A stretch of 7,133 nt of DNA from Synergistaceae bacterium (GCA_009778055.1 WRKN01000128.1:1-7133), one strand, 5' to 3'. Shown: positions 1-6,772, counted from the stretch's first letter. The notes: generated from the letters alone by a model not told the origin. Numbers and translations are program-made.

Positions 1-312
1 AAAGGAACTACGCGAAAATCAATTTTAATTGAATTGAGAAGTATAAATATTTTACGAAATCGCCTATTTCATTACGAACCGATATGGAACTATGCCGCAA
101 TACCGAATTTTCATCAGGGCATTGCGGAAATTCGGCGCAAATACATGCAAATCATGAATGCAATAAATTGGCTCTCTACAGACGTTCACAATTTTATTCT
201 TCAAAGTGGGCATGTTAAACGCTTTGATGATACGGCCATAGAAATTTCTCAATTTCTGGATGCCGTACACAAACACCAAGCTCAAACGGAAGACCAAACG
301 GAGGAAAAATAA
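1..312 (+). CDS. Abi-like (HEPN-type) protein, C-terminal part, cut by the left window edge
   Basis: The frame is already open at base 1, so the start of the gene lies outside the window and only about the last 103 codons are seen. A TTG at 34 could be read as a start but is unlikely to be the real one. The segment RNRLFHYEPIWN (bases 55-90) matches the conserved block of Abi-like proteins (Abi_2/AbiD-AbiF-like group), usually of the form RNR-hydrophobic-x-HHEPI. It carries the R-x4-H motif typical of HEPN ribonuclease folds. Further on, the pattern of a helix, I-x-W-L-S and a short acidic tail (TEDQTEEK) also fits the end of such proteins. Members of this group are linked to phage abortive infection, probably through RNA cleavage, but many are uncharacterised. 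The gene ends 6 bases before the recombinase start, in the same frame, so the two are probably co-transcribed. Low G+C compared with the right side suggests transferred DNA. The family call is moderately sure; the function is inferred. Confidence 0.6.
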   Translation, partial: KGTTRKSILIELRSINILRNRLFHYEPIWNYAAIPNFHQGIAEIRRKYMQIMNAINWLSTDVHNFILQSGHVKRFDDTAIEISQFLDAVHKHQAQTEDQTEEK

Positions 313-318
313 AAAACT

Positions 319-1944
319 ATGAAAGCAGGGCTGAAGCACCTCATAGATTCATCCCTATATGCTCGTGTTTCTACCGAACAGCAAGCCGACAAATCGACGC
401 CTATATCCGGACAATTGGCTGAAATACATCGCTGGGCGGAGGCGAACGGATATCGGATTATTGAAGAATTCGTGGACGAAGGGTATAGCGGAACCAATGA
501 AAACCGAGATGCCTTTATCCGTATGCGCACGTTGGCGGACAGTGGGAAAGCTCCTTGGAAAGCTGTATTGGTGTGGAAATTTGATCGCTTGGCGCGTAAT
601 ACATTTACAGCGGCAACATTCCGCGAAATGTTGCGCCGGAGAAATATTGAGCTTATAAGCATCACAGAGCCGAATGCGGAAGGCCCATACGCGATACTTA
701 TCAATTCCGTCCTCGATTCCATCGCTGAAATATACTCAAAACGCCTTGCCGAAGATGTCATTCGAGGGCAAAAAGAAAACGCCCGGCAGGGTTTTGTCTC
801 CGGCGGTCGCCCACCTTATGGACTTTGCGCCATAAAGAAAACTCTGCCAAGCGGAGGATTAAAAACGACTTGGGAACCGGACCCCGCGACGGCGCCAATC
901 ATCAAAGAAATTTTCGAAAGATTTGCTATGGGTGTCGGGCAGAAAGCCATTGCCTACGACCTGAATCAGCGTGGCATACCTGCCCCACGAGGAGGGGAGT
1001 GGAGCAACAATACCCTGCATTATATTCTCTTTAAAAATGCGCAGGCGTACTGCGGGCATTACGTATTCAACAGAGAAGACAACACGCGCCCAGGACATAA
1101 GTTCAAACCAGAGGAAGAATGGGTCGTTATTAAAGATGCGTGGCCGGCAATTATTTCGGAGGATTTAGCGACCGCTGTCCTCGCAAAAAAACGCGTAGCT
1201 CCGGGGTCGGCGAATTATCGCGAAAGAGCTACTGGCCCTTTTATCATGACTGGACTTGTTTATTGTGAGTGCGGCTCATCCATGCACGGCAGCAGCCACG
1301 GAAGAAAGCAAACATGGAATTATTACAGGTGTACCCGCGGCGCAGCACAGGGAACCTGCTCGGCCCGACAAATACGAAAGGATGAGTTAGAGGGTCTTGT
1401 CCTGGAGCATATGTTGGAGGAATTTTTGACTCTTGAAACCTTACGCAAACTGGAAGACGCCGTGATTGAACATTATCAAAAAAACCATAAAAACACAGAG
1501 CGCGATCTGAGGCGCCTCCGCGCCGCTTGTGCCGAAACGGAAAAACGCCGGAAAAATCTTTACCGGATAGTTGAAGAAGGTGGAGATATCCGCTCAATCT
1601 CCGAGCGCCTGGCGGAACTGAAGAATGAAATAGACCGTCTCGATGCGGAAATTAAAGGCCGGGAGCGTATAAAAGCAATACCTCCAGCAAGGTCCACCGA
1701 CGCCGATCTGGGCGTGTGGCTCGAAGACATGAGACATTTGGCAGTTTCCGAGGAATGGAGCGAAAAAGAGAATCTCCTACGTAGCGTAGTTTCAAAGGTA
1801 ACGGTTTTCGATGAATATATAGAAATAGCCTACAAGGGTACGCCGGCGGGAAGAAAAACACGGAACCTCGACGAACGAGATTCCGTGTTTAATTTTGGCG
1901 GAGGGCAGAGGATTCGAACCCCTGAGAGCTTGCGCTCTAACTGA
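319..1944 (+). CDS. Large serine recombinase (integrase) whose frame ends inside a tRNA-Ser gene
   Basis: This is a site-specific DNA recombinase of the large serine type, which integrates and excises mobile elements. The N-terminal resolvase domain (about residues 11-150) has the signature YARVSTEQQ with nucleophile Ser18 and Arg16, then DEGYSGTN and WKFDRLARN with Arg90 and Arg93. The 'recombinase' domain follows (about 160-290, starting GGRPPYGL). Next is a zinc-ribbon with Cys316, Cys318, Cys338 and Cys347; the first pair is C-x-C rather than the commoner C-x2-C. A coiled coil spans about 370-450, and a terminal beta segment (VTVFDEYIEIAYKG) usually lies near the end of such proteins. ATG 319 is the only workable start because an in-frame stop lies at 310-312. 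A GGAGG at 300-304 is 14 bases upstream, inside the preceding gene. The last 30 or so residues do not look like protein family sequence: residues 513-524 come from a terminator hairpin and 527-541 from the antisense of tRNA-Ser. Function is firm; the tail is an accident of integration. Confidence 0.93.
   Translation: MKAGLKHLIDSSLYARVSTEQQADKSTPISGQLAEIHRWAEANGYRIIEEFVDEGYSGTNENRDAFIRMRTLADSGKAPWKAVLVWKFDRLARNTFTAATFREMLRRRNIELISITEPNAEGPYAILINSVLDSIAEIYSKRLAEDVIRGQKENARQGFVSGGRPPYGLCAIKKTLPSGGLKTTWEPDPATAPIIKEIFERFAMGVGQKAIAYDLNQRGIPAPRGGEWSNNTLHYILFKNAQAYCGHYVFNREDNTRPGHKFKPEEEWVVIKDAWPAIISEDLATAVLAKKRVAPGSANYRERATGPFIMTGLVYCECGSSMHGSSHGRKQTWNYYRCTRGAAQGTCSARQIRKDELEGLVLEHMLEEFLTLETLRKLEDAVIEHYQKNHKNTERDLRRLRAACAETEKRRKNLYRIVEEGGDIRSISERLAELKNEIDRLDAEIKGRERIKAIPPARSTDADLGVWLEDMRHLAVSEEWSEKENLLRSVVSKVTVFDEYIEIAYKGTPAGRKTRNLDERDSVFNFGGGQRIRTPESLRSN
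1856..1890 (-). terminator. Intrinsic terminator of tRNA-Ser, overlapping the recombinase 3' end
   Basis: Bases 1856-1865 and 1881-1890 form a perfect 10-bp inverted repeat (AAACACGGAA / TTCCGTGTTT). The stem continues, after one C/A mismatch, with 4 more pairs (1867-1870 with 1876-1879) closing a 5-base loop. Read on the minus strand, the hairpin begins 5 bases after the tRNA CCA end and runs into a T-tract formed by the complement of A1854-A1858, which is the classic intrinsic terminator layout. On the plus strand it is followed by AATTTT, so it could also act weakly on recombinase transcripts. Confidence 0.8.
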
Positions 1945-1983
1945 TTTCAAGTCAGCCGCCTTCGACCACTCGGCCAGCCCTCC
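1896..1983 (-). tRNA. tRNA-Ser(UGA)
   Basis: The reverse complement folds into a complete class II tRNA. The acceptor stem pairs GGAGGGC with GCCCTCC (7 of 7), followed by discriminator G and an encoded CCA (1896-1898). The anticodon stem pairs GCTGA with TCAGT around the 7-base loop CTTGAAA, giving anticodon TGA for Ser codon UCA. A long variable arm AGAGC-GCAA-GCTCT is diagnostic of Ser, Leu or Tyr tRNAs. The T arm is AGGGG-TTCGAAT-CCTCT with one G-U pair. Length is 88 bases with CCA. The gene appears intact even though the recombinase frame enters its 3' half from the opposite strand. Confidence 0.97.
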
Positions 1984-1996
1984 ATTAGCCGCGCTC

Positions 1997-2025
1997 ATTA
2001 TAACAGATCAATTTGCCGTTGTTAT
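1997..2025 (-). promoter_or_regulatory. Promoter of tRNA-Ser
   Basis: On the minus strand a perfect -10 box TATAAT occupies 1997-2002, preceded by TG at 2004-2005, giving an extended -10 (TGTTATAAT). With a 17-bp spacer the -35 position reads ATAACA (2020-2025), 4 of 6 matches to TTGACA. Transcription would begin near 1990, leaving a short leader of about 6 bases before the tRNA. Transcripts from it point toward the recombinase 3' end and are stopped by the hairpin at 1856-1890. Confidence 0.7.
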
Positions 2026-2050
2026 TTCGTCATGAATTTTTGGATTTTTT

Positions 2051-2110
2051 TTGTTTTCGAGTCCGCGATTCTGAGGTAAAATTCAATTTGCCACGAACTA
2101 CATAAAAAGG
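2051..2110 (+). promoter_or_regulatory. Possible promoter and SD for the Lon-type protease gene
   Basis: A TAAAAT box (2077-2082, 5 of 6 to TATAAT) precedes the protease gene by about 35 bases. No good -35 is present: TTGTTT at 2051-2056 is 20 bp away and TTTTCG at the 17-bp position is weak. An AAAAAGG at 2104-2110 is the probable ribosome site, 5 bases before the TTG at 2116 and 11 bases before the TTG at 2122. The SD is likely; the promoter is only a candidate. Confidence 0.35.
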
Positions 2111-2115
2111 CGTGA

Positions 2116-4632
2116 TTGATATTGAATGAAAAATGGAAACTGCCGTCGGAAAAATTGAGGAAGGCGACCGAGCCGAATAGCTGGAGCTTCAAAACAACCG
2201 ATGAACTCAAGTCATCAAGGGCGCTCATCGGACAAGAACGCGCGGTGGAGGCCATTTCGTTCGGCCTGGAAGTCCCCAGCAGAGGGTATAACATCTTCGT
2301 GACGGGACACCCTGGCAGCGGGCGCACTAGCTACGCTCTCAGGCGTTTGAGGGAGAGGGCCAAAAACACCCCGGCGCCGGACGATTGGGTATACGTCTAC
2401 AACTTCGACGAACCGGGAGAGCCTCTGGCGATGTGTCTTCCCGCCGGCCGCGGCAAAAACCTGTGTATCGCGCTGGATGAACTTGTCAGCGAGCTTAAAA
2501 TTACCATAAGCAAGGCCTTTGAAAAAAGCCAGTATGAGGACGCGAAGGCGCAGTTCGTGAAGGAGTTTCAGGAAAAAGCCGGCGCTATCATGGAAGAGCT
2601 CAAAGCCTGGTCTTCTGAAAAGGGTTTTTCGCTGAAACGCACTCCGCAGGGCTTCGTGAACATACCGTTGATCGAGGCTCAAGATGAAGAAGGCAAGCCG
2701 GTGACGCGCGATATTCAGCAGGAGGAGTTCGAGGCGCTTAGCGACGAAGAGCAAAAAGCATACCAGACCACCTCGGAGGAAGTGTCGCAAAAGACCCTTT
2801 TGGCCCTTCGGCGCATCAGGGACATGGAAAAAGACCTGAAAGAGGAAATAAGCAAACTGGAGGCCGAAATATGCCGCGCCGCCATCTCCCCATATCTGGC
2901 GGACATTCGGGAGAAATTCCTGGGCGGAGCCCCCGCTTCCGCCGGAAGGACGAAAAAAAGCGCCTCCGCGAAAAAAACAAAAAAACCGGAAAGTCCGGGA
3001 AGCGAGGAACTTTCCAAATGGTTCGACCGGCTGACCGAAGACATAATCGAAAACTTCGGCGCGTTTGTCACGTCGGTCAGAGATGAGTCGGCGGAGGTGG
3101 ATTTCAGCCGTTACACCGCCAATTTATTCGTGAGCAACGACCCTGACGCCGGCGCGCCGGTTGTGTGGGAGACCAACCCCACATACTACAACCTGGCGGG
3201 CAAAGTCGAGTATGAGAGCCGTCAGGGTTATCTCTACACGGATTTTCGCCGCATAGTGGCGGGGGCTTTTCACAAGGCAAACGGCGGCTATCTGGTTCTC
3301 GACGCCGAGAAAGTCCTCATGAATTTCATGTCGTGGGAAGCCATCAAACGCGTTTTGCGCACGGGGGAATCCAGCATCGAAAACCTTGGGGAACAGTACG
3401 GGGCCATTCCGGTCTCCTCTTTGCGCCCCACCCCGATACGGATGAATTTGAAGGTCGTTATGGTGGGGACCTCCTATATCTACGAATTGCTGCAGTACTA
3501 CGACCCGGAGTTTCAAAAAACCTTCAAGATCAAGGCCAGCTTCGACTTCGACATGCCCAGGAACAAAAGCTCCGAAAAAAAGATGGCGCACTTCGTGGCC
3601 AACGTGGTAAAGGACGAAAATTTGATGTCATTCGACGCCGAGGCCGTGTCCGAAGTTTTAGAGTGGGCCAGCCGCGCGGCGGACGACCAGGATCTTCTGT
3701 CGGTGGAAGTCGGCAGGATACGGGAGCTGGTCATCGAGTCCCACGCCTGGGGCAAAGCGGAAAACGCCGGTTTGGTAAATAAAGGGCACGTCCAAAAAGC
3801 CATCGATCACAAAAAATATCGCGCTTCCCTTTACCAGGATAAGCTCATGCGGGCGTTTTCCAGCGGACTCATCAGGGTGGACACGGAAGGGGAAATCGTG
3901 GGCCAGATAAACGGCCTTTCCGTCATAGACCTGACGGATCACCGTTTCGGACATCCTTCGCGCATCACGGCCAACGTCTACATGGGGCAGGAAGGCATCG
4001 TCAACATTGAGCGCGAGGTTAAAATGACCGGCCCGATTCACAACAAGGGGCTGATGATCCTCTCCAGCTACCTGGGACGAATGTATGCCCAGGACATGCC
4101 GCTGTCGCTATCGGCGCGTCTGACCTTCGAGCAGAACTACGGCGGCATAGAAGGCGACAGCGCCTCGTCCACGGAGCTGTACTGCCTGCTTTCGGCGCTC
4201 TCCGGCCTGCCTCTCAAACAAAGCATCGCCGTCACGGGGTCGGTAGACCAGTTCGGCAACGTCCAGCCCATAGGCGGCGTCAACGAAAAGGTCGAGGGTT
4301 TTTTCCAGTGCTGTAAAGTCAGGGGTTTAAGCGGCACACAGGGCGTCATGATACCAAAGCGGAACGTAAAACACCTTATGCTCGGTCATGATGTGGTGGA
4401 CGCCGTCAAGGGCGGAAAGTTTTCGATTTGGGCTGTCGACACGATAGACGAGGGGATAGAGATACTGACCGGCGTAAAGGCCGGGAAAGGGAAGAAAGAC
4501 GGAACGTTTTCCACCAACTCCGTACACTCCAAAGTAAAACTGCGGCTGAAAAAACTCCTCGAAGACAGTTCCAGGCTGCGCAAAGAATTTGGTGGCGGAG
4601 GCGGCGGCAAAAATTCCGACGAAGATGACTAA
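2116..4632 (+). CDS. Lon-family protease, LonC/AAA_32 type, with atypical ATPase motifs
   Basis: This is a cytoplasmic serine-lysine protease of 838 aa, lacking the LAN substrate-binding domain of classical Lon. The N-terminal AAA-like part begins IGQERAVEAISFG (39-51), with a P-loop GHPGSGRT at 64-71 where the usual Lys is Arg70. A long helical insertion (about 120-320), including a charged coiled coil near 220-270 and a Lys/Ala/Ser-rich linker (278-295), separates it from the Walker B-like GGYLVLDAE (390-398, Asp396). The Lon protease domain (about 590-785) carries the catalytic dyad Ser682 in EGDSASS and Lys725 in GGVNEKVEGF. The 43-residue spacing equals that of E. coli Lon (679/722) as I recall it. 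The protein ends in a six-Gly run and an acidic tail. The closest described relatives are the PF13654/LonC group (also E. coli YcbZ), some of which lack intrinsic ATPase activity. An in-frame TGA at 2113-2115 limits the start to TTG 2116 or TTG 2122. The stop overlaps the next gene's start. Family sure; substrate unknown. Confidence 0.92.
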   Translation: MILNEKWKLPSEKLRKATEPNSWSFKTTDELKSSRALIGQERAVEAISFGLEVPSRGYNIFVTGHPGSGRTSYALRRLRERAKNTPAPDDWVYVYNFDEPGEPLAMCLPAGRGKNLCIALDELVSELKITISKAFEKSQYEDAKAQFVKEFQEKAGAIMEELKAWSSEKGFSLKRTPQGFVNIPLIEAQDEEGKPVTRDIQQEEFEALSDEEQKAYQTTSEEVSQKTLLALRRIRDMEKDLKEEISKLEAEICRAAISPYLADIREKFLGGAPASAGRTKKSASAKKTKKPESPGSEELSKWFDRLTEDIIENFGAFVTSVRDESAEVDFSRYTANLFVSNDPDAGAPVVWETNPTYYNLAGKVEYESRQGYLYTDFRRIVAGAFHKANGGYLVLDAEKVLMNFMSWEAIKRVLRTGESSIENLGEQYGAIPVSSLRPTPIRMNLKVVMVGTSYIYELLQYYDPEFQKTFKIKASFDFDMPRNKSSEKKMAHFVANVVKDENLMSFDAEAVSEVLEWASRAADDQDLLSVEVGRIRELVIESHAWGKAENAGLVNKGHVQKAIDHKKYRASLYQDKLMRAFSSGLIRVDTEGEIVGQINGLSVIDLTDHRFGHPSRITANVYMGQEGIVNIEREVKMTGPIHNKGLMILSSYLGRMYAQDMPLSLSARLTFEQNYGGIEGDSASSTELYCLLSALSGLPLKQSIAVTGSVDQFGNVQPIGGVNEKVEGFFQCCKVRGLSGTQGVMIPKRNVKHLMLGHDVVDAVKGGKFSIWAVDTIDEGIEILTGVKAGKGKKDGTFSTNSVHSKVKLRLKKLLEDSSRLRKEFGGGGGGKNSDEDD

Positions 4633-5317
4633 ACGCGCGAAATGGATCGCGGAAGTTCTGGATATCCTGGAGGGCTGCTGGCACAACGAGGAAACGTCCC
4701 CTGACATGGGACACCCCGAGCCTCTGGACGGGCTTGTCCTGACCGTGCTGTCGCAGCACACGAACGACCGGAACAGGGACGCTGCTTACGCGCGTTTGAA
4801 AGAACGGTTCCCGGAGTGGGAGGCTGCCGTATCCGCCGGGTATGGCGCGGTGCTTGACGCGGTGCGCCCGGCGGGGCTGGCGCCTACCAAAGCCGGGCGG
4901 ATTCTGGAGATTTTGGAGATTGTGCTGCGGGATTTCGGGCGTTATTCAATCCTGCCCCTGGCCGGACTAGGGCGGGACGAGGCGAGAGAATATCTTTTGT
5001 CATTACCCGGCGTGGGGGAGAAGACGGCGGCCTGTGTGTTGTTGTTCGACATGAGGCTGCCCGCCTTCCCGGTGGACACACACATAGCGAGAGTGTGCAA
5101 GCGCATAGGGTTCGTCCCGGAAAAGACCTCCGCAGAGGAAATATGCGCAGTTATGGAGCGCGAAGTACCCCCATCACGTTACCTTGGCGGGCACGTCAAC
5201 ATAATAGAACACGGCAGAGCGATATGTAAGGCCCGCGCCCCTATATGCCCAAACTGCGCCATCGCCGGCTTGTGCGATTTCTACAAACTCTCTCCAAAGT
5301 CCTTGCGGAACTGCTGA
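4625..5317 (+). CDS. nth: Endonuclease III-like DNA glycosylase/AP lyase
   Basis: This is a base-excision repair enzyme of 230 aa that removes oxidised pyrimidines and nicks abasic sites. The HhH-GPD fold is clear. LSQHTNDRN (42-50) matches the conserved N-terminal helix motif. The helix-hairpin-helix is LPGVGEKTA (127-135) with catalytic Lys133, and the catalytic Asp151 lies in VDTHIARV. The 4Fe-4S cluster loop C-x6-C-x2-C-x5-C is formed by Cys201, Cys208, Cys211 and Cys217. The ATG at 4625 overlaps the protease stop by 8 bases (ATGACTAA). An upstream in-frame TTG at 4589 would add 12 residues from the Gly-rich end of that gene and is less likely. The nearest SD-like GGAGG (4597-4601) is 23 bases before the ATG, so translation probably depends on coupling to the protease gene. 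The last 12 codons overlap the convergent lyase gene. The LSQHTND form differs from E. coli Nth (LSAQATD), so it could be an Nth paralogue with a different substrate range. Confidence 0.9.
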   Translation: MTKRAKWIAEVLDILEGCWHNEETSPDMGHPEPLDGLVLTVLSQHTNDRNRDAAYARLKERFPEWEAAVSAGYGAVLDAVRPAGLAPTKAGRILEILEIVLRDFGRYSILPLAGLGRDEAREYLLSLPGVGEKTAACVLLFDMRLPAFPVDTHIARVCKRIGFVPEKTSAEEICAVMEREVPPSRYLGGHVNIIEHGRAICKARAPICPNCAIAGLCDFYKLSPKSLRNC

Positions 5318-6735
5318 GCCAGCACCTCGGGCCAGTTCCCTATCGGTTTCAGGCGGCCGAAGAAGAAGCGGAGCACTTTCGGCTCCTCCACAAACTCCAG
5401 CCCTCCTATCAAACGGCGGTTTTCAAACAGCCACGCCACACGGTCAACCGTATATTTGATTTGGGACAGCGTAAACACGCGTTTGGGCAGCGCGAGCCGC
5501 ACCAGTTCCATTTCCGCCAAAATTTCGCTGCCGTCTTCATTGCGCTGTTCGCTGAGCGTGCCGCGCTCCATGCCCCTCACGCCGCTTGTGATATACAGCG
5601 CCGAGGCCAGCGCGCCGGCCTGGTATTGCTTCTGCGGGACGTGTGAACAGAACTGTTTGGCGTCCAGATGGCAGCCGAGGCCGCCGGGAGGCATAACTAC
5701 CGGAACTCCTTTCGCCTGGAGTTCGTTGCACATAGCCTCCACGAAAATAGGCGTCTGGCTGATCACGTCGATGTCCAGCGTTTCATGCAGTCCCACGGCC
5801 ATCGCTTCCATTTCGCGCACCGACATTCCGCCGTAGGTCAGGAAACCCTCATACAACGGCACCAGCTCGCGCATCGCGGCAAACATTCCGTCGTCGGACG
5901 TAACGATGCCGCCGCCGCGGGCCGAGCCCAGCTTTCGCGCCGAAAAGTATATGACGTCCATGAGCGAGCCCATTTCGCGCGTTATTTCCTTCAGGCCGGT
6001 ATTTTTGAACTCCGCCTCACGCGTCTTGATGAAGTACAGGTTGTCGGCCAGGAGGCTTGCGTCGAATATCAGCTTTATGTTCTCCCCGCGGCAGATCCGC
6101 GACACTTCGCGCATGTTGCGCATGGAGACCGGCTGACCGCCAATGAGGTTGGTTCCCGCCTCTATGCGTACAAAACTGATTTTCTCTTTACCAAGCCGCT
6201 TTATGGCCTCGTTCAGCTTGGCAATGTCGATATCGCCCTTGAAGGGTTCGTCGCTCTGTATCTTGAACCCGTCGTCGCCGATGAGTTCCTCGACGCTGCC
6301 GCCGTTTTGGATAATATGCCCTTTGGTCGTCGTGAAATGGTAGTTCATCAGCGCGACGGATTTTGGTTTGGGCTTTACAAGCGTCTGCGCAATGATGTTT
6401 TCGCACGCGCGGCCCTGGTGCGCGGGCAGAAAATACTTCATTCCAAACATGTCCTGAAGCGCCTCTTCCAGACGGAAAAAAGTCTCCGACCCGGCGTAGC
6501 TGTCGTCCGCGCGCATCATGGCGGCGTATTGATTTTCACTCATGGCGTTGACGCCGCTGTCTGTGAGCATGTCCAGGAATATATCCCTGTTTTTCAGCAG
6601 GAATGTGTTGAACCCGGCTTCACCCATGCACTTCAGGCGTTCTTCCACCGGCAGCAGGTTTACCCTTTGCACCATGCGCACTTTGTGCATCTCCAGCGGA
6701 ACGCTTTCGCCGGAAAAAAATTTCACGTCAGACAT
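5281..6735 (-). CDS. PLP-dependent beta-eliminating lyase, tyrosine phenol-lyase/tryptophanase family, divergent
   Basis: The 484-aa product is homologous over its whole length to tyrosine phenol-lyase and tryptophanase, which split Tyr or Trp to phenol or indole plus pyruvate and ammonia. Conserved blocks include LLKNRDIFLDMLTDSG (46-61), the DDSYAGSE loop with Tyr80, HQGRA (106-110), FTTT (134-137), TNLIGGQPVS (195-204), Asp225 for the pyridine nitrogen, PLP Lys268, VRGMERG (386-392), VRLALPKRV (412-420) with the carboxylate-binding Arg413, and EPKVLRFF (451-458). The Met-Glu-Arg at 389-391 resembles tyrosine phenol-lyase rather than tryptophanase. Three usual active-site features are changed: the Arg after Asp225 (DATR/DSAR) is Leu228, the Asp after the PLP lysine (KKD) is Leu269, and GGHAVF is GGLGCH (351-356). 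The substrate is therefore open. A C-terminal extension of about 20 residues runs into the glycosylase gene. ATG 6733-6735 has an AAGGAG SD 7 bases upstream. No companion permease gene is seen within the window. Confidence 0.88.
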   Translation of the reverse strand: MSDVKFFSGESVPLEMHKVRMVQRVNLLPVEERLKCMGEAGFNTFLLKNRDIFLDMLTDSGVNAMSENQYAAMMRADDSYAGSETFFRLEEALQDMFGMKYFLPAHQGRACENIIAQTLVKPKPKSVALMNYHFTTTKGHIIQNGGSVEELIGDDGFKIQSDEPFKGDIDIAKLNEAIKRLGKEKISFVRIEAGTNLIGGQPVSMRNMREVSRICRGENIKLIFDASLLADNLYFIKTREAEFKNTGLKEITREMGSLMDVIYFSARKLGSARGGGIVTSDDGMFAAMRELVPLYEGFLTYGGMSVREMEAMAVGLHETLDIDVISQTPIFVEAMCNELQAKGVPVVMPPGGLGCHLDAKQFCSHVPQKQYQAGALASALYITSGVRGMERGTLSEQRNEDGSEILAEMELVRLALPKRVFTLSQIKYTVDRVAWLFENRRLIGGLEFVEEPKVLRFFFGRLKPIGNWPEVLAQQFRKDFGESL

Positions 6736-6742
6736 TGTCAGT

Positions 6743-6748
6743 CTCCTT
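6743..6748 (-). promoter_or_regulatory. Ribosome binding site of the beta-eliminating lyase
   Basis: On the minus strand AAGGAG (within GGAAGGAG, 6743-6750) stands 7 bases before the ATG at 6733-6735. This near-perfect Shine-Dalgarno site fixes the start of the lyase gene. Confidence 0.85.
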
Positions 6749-6772
6749 CCAAAAAATAAATCTTTATTAAAA

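Noticed and set aside
1894..1944. The protein tail GGGQRIRTPESLRSN taken as a real recombinase domain.
   Set aside because: It is the translation of the antisense of tRNA-Ser, not protein family sequence.
3124..3591. Minus-strand frames inside the protease gene.
   Set aside because: The plus strand encodes conserved Lon-family sequence throughout, so these are shadows.
5370..5386. A small hairpin (GGAGC/GCTCC) after the glycosylase gene as its terminator.
   Set aside because: The stem is only 5 bp, lies inside the lyase coding region and is not followed by a T-tract.
5668..6759. A 363-codon plus-strand frame opposite the lyase gene.
   Set aside because: It is a shadow frame: the minus strand encodes a full-length conserved enzyme with its own SD, while this frame has no recognisable family.
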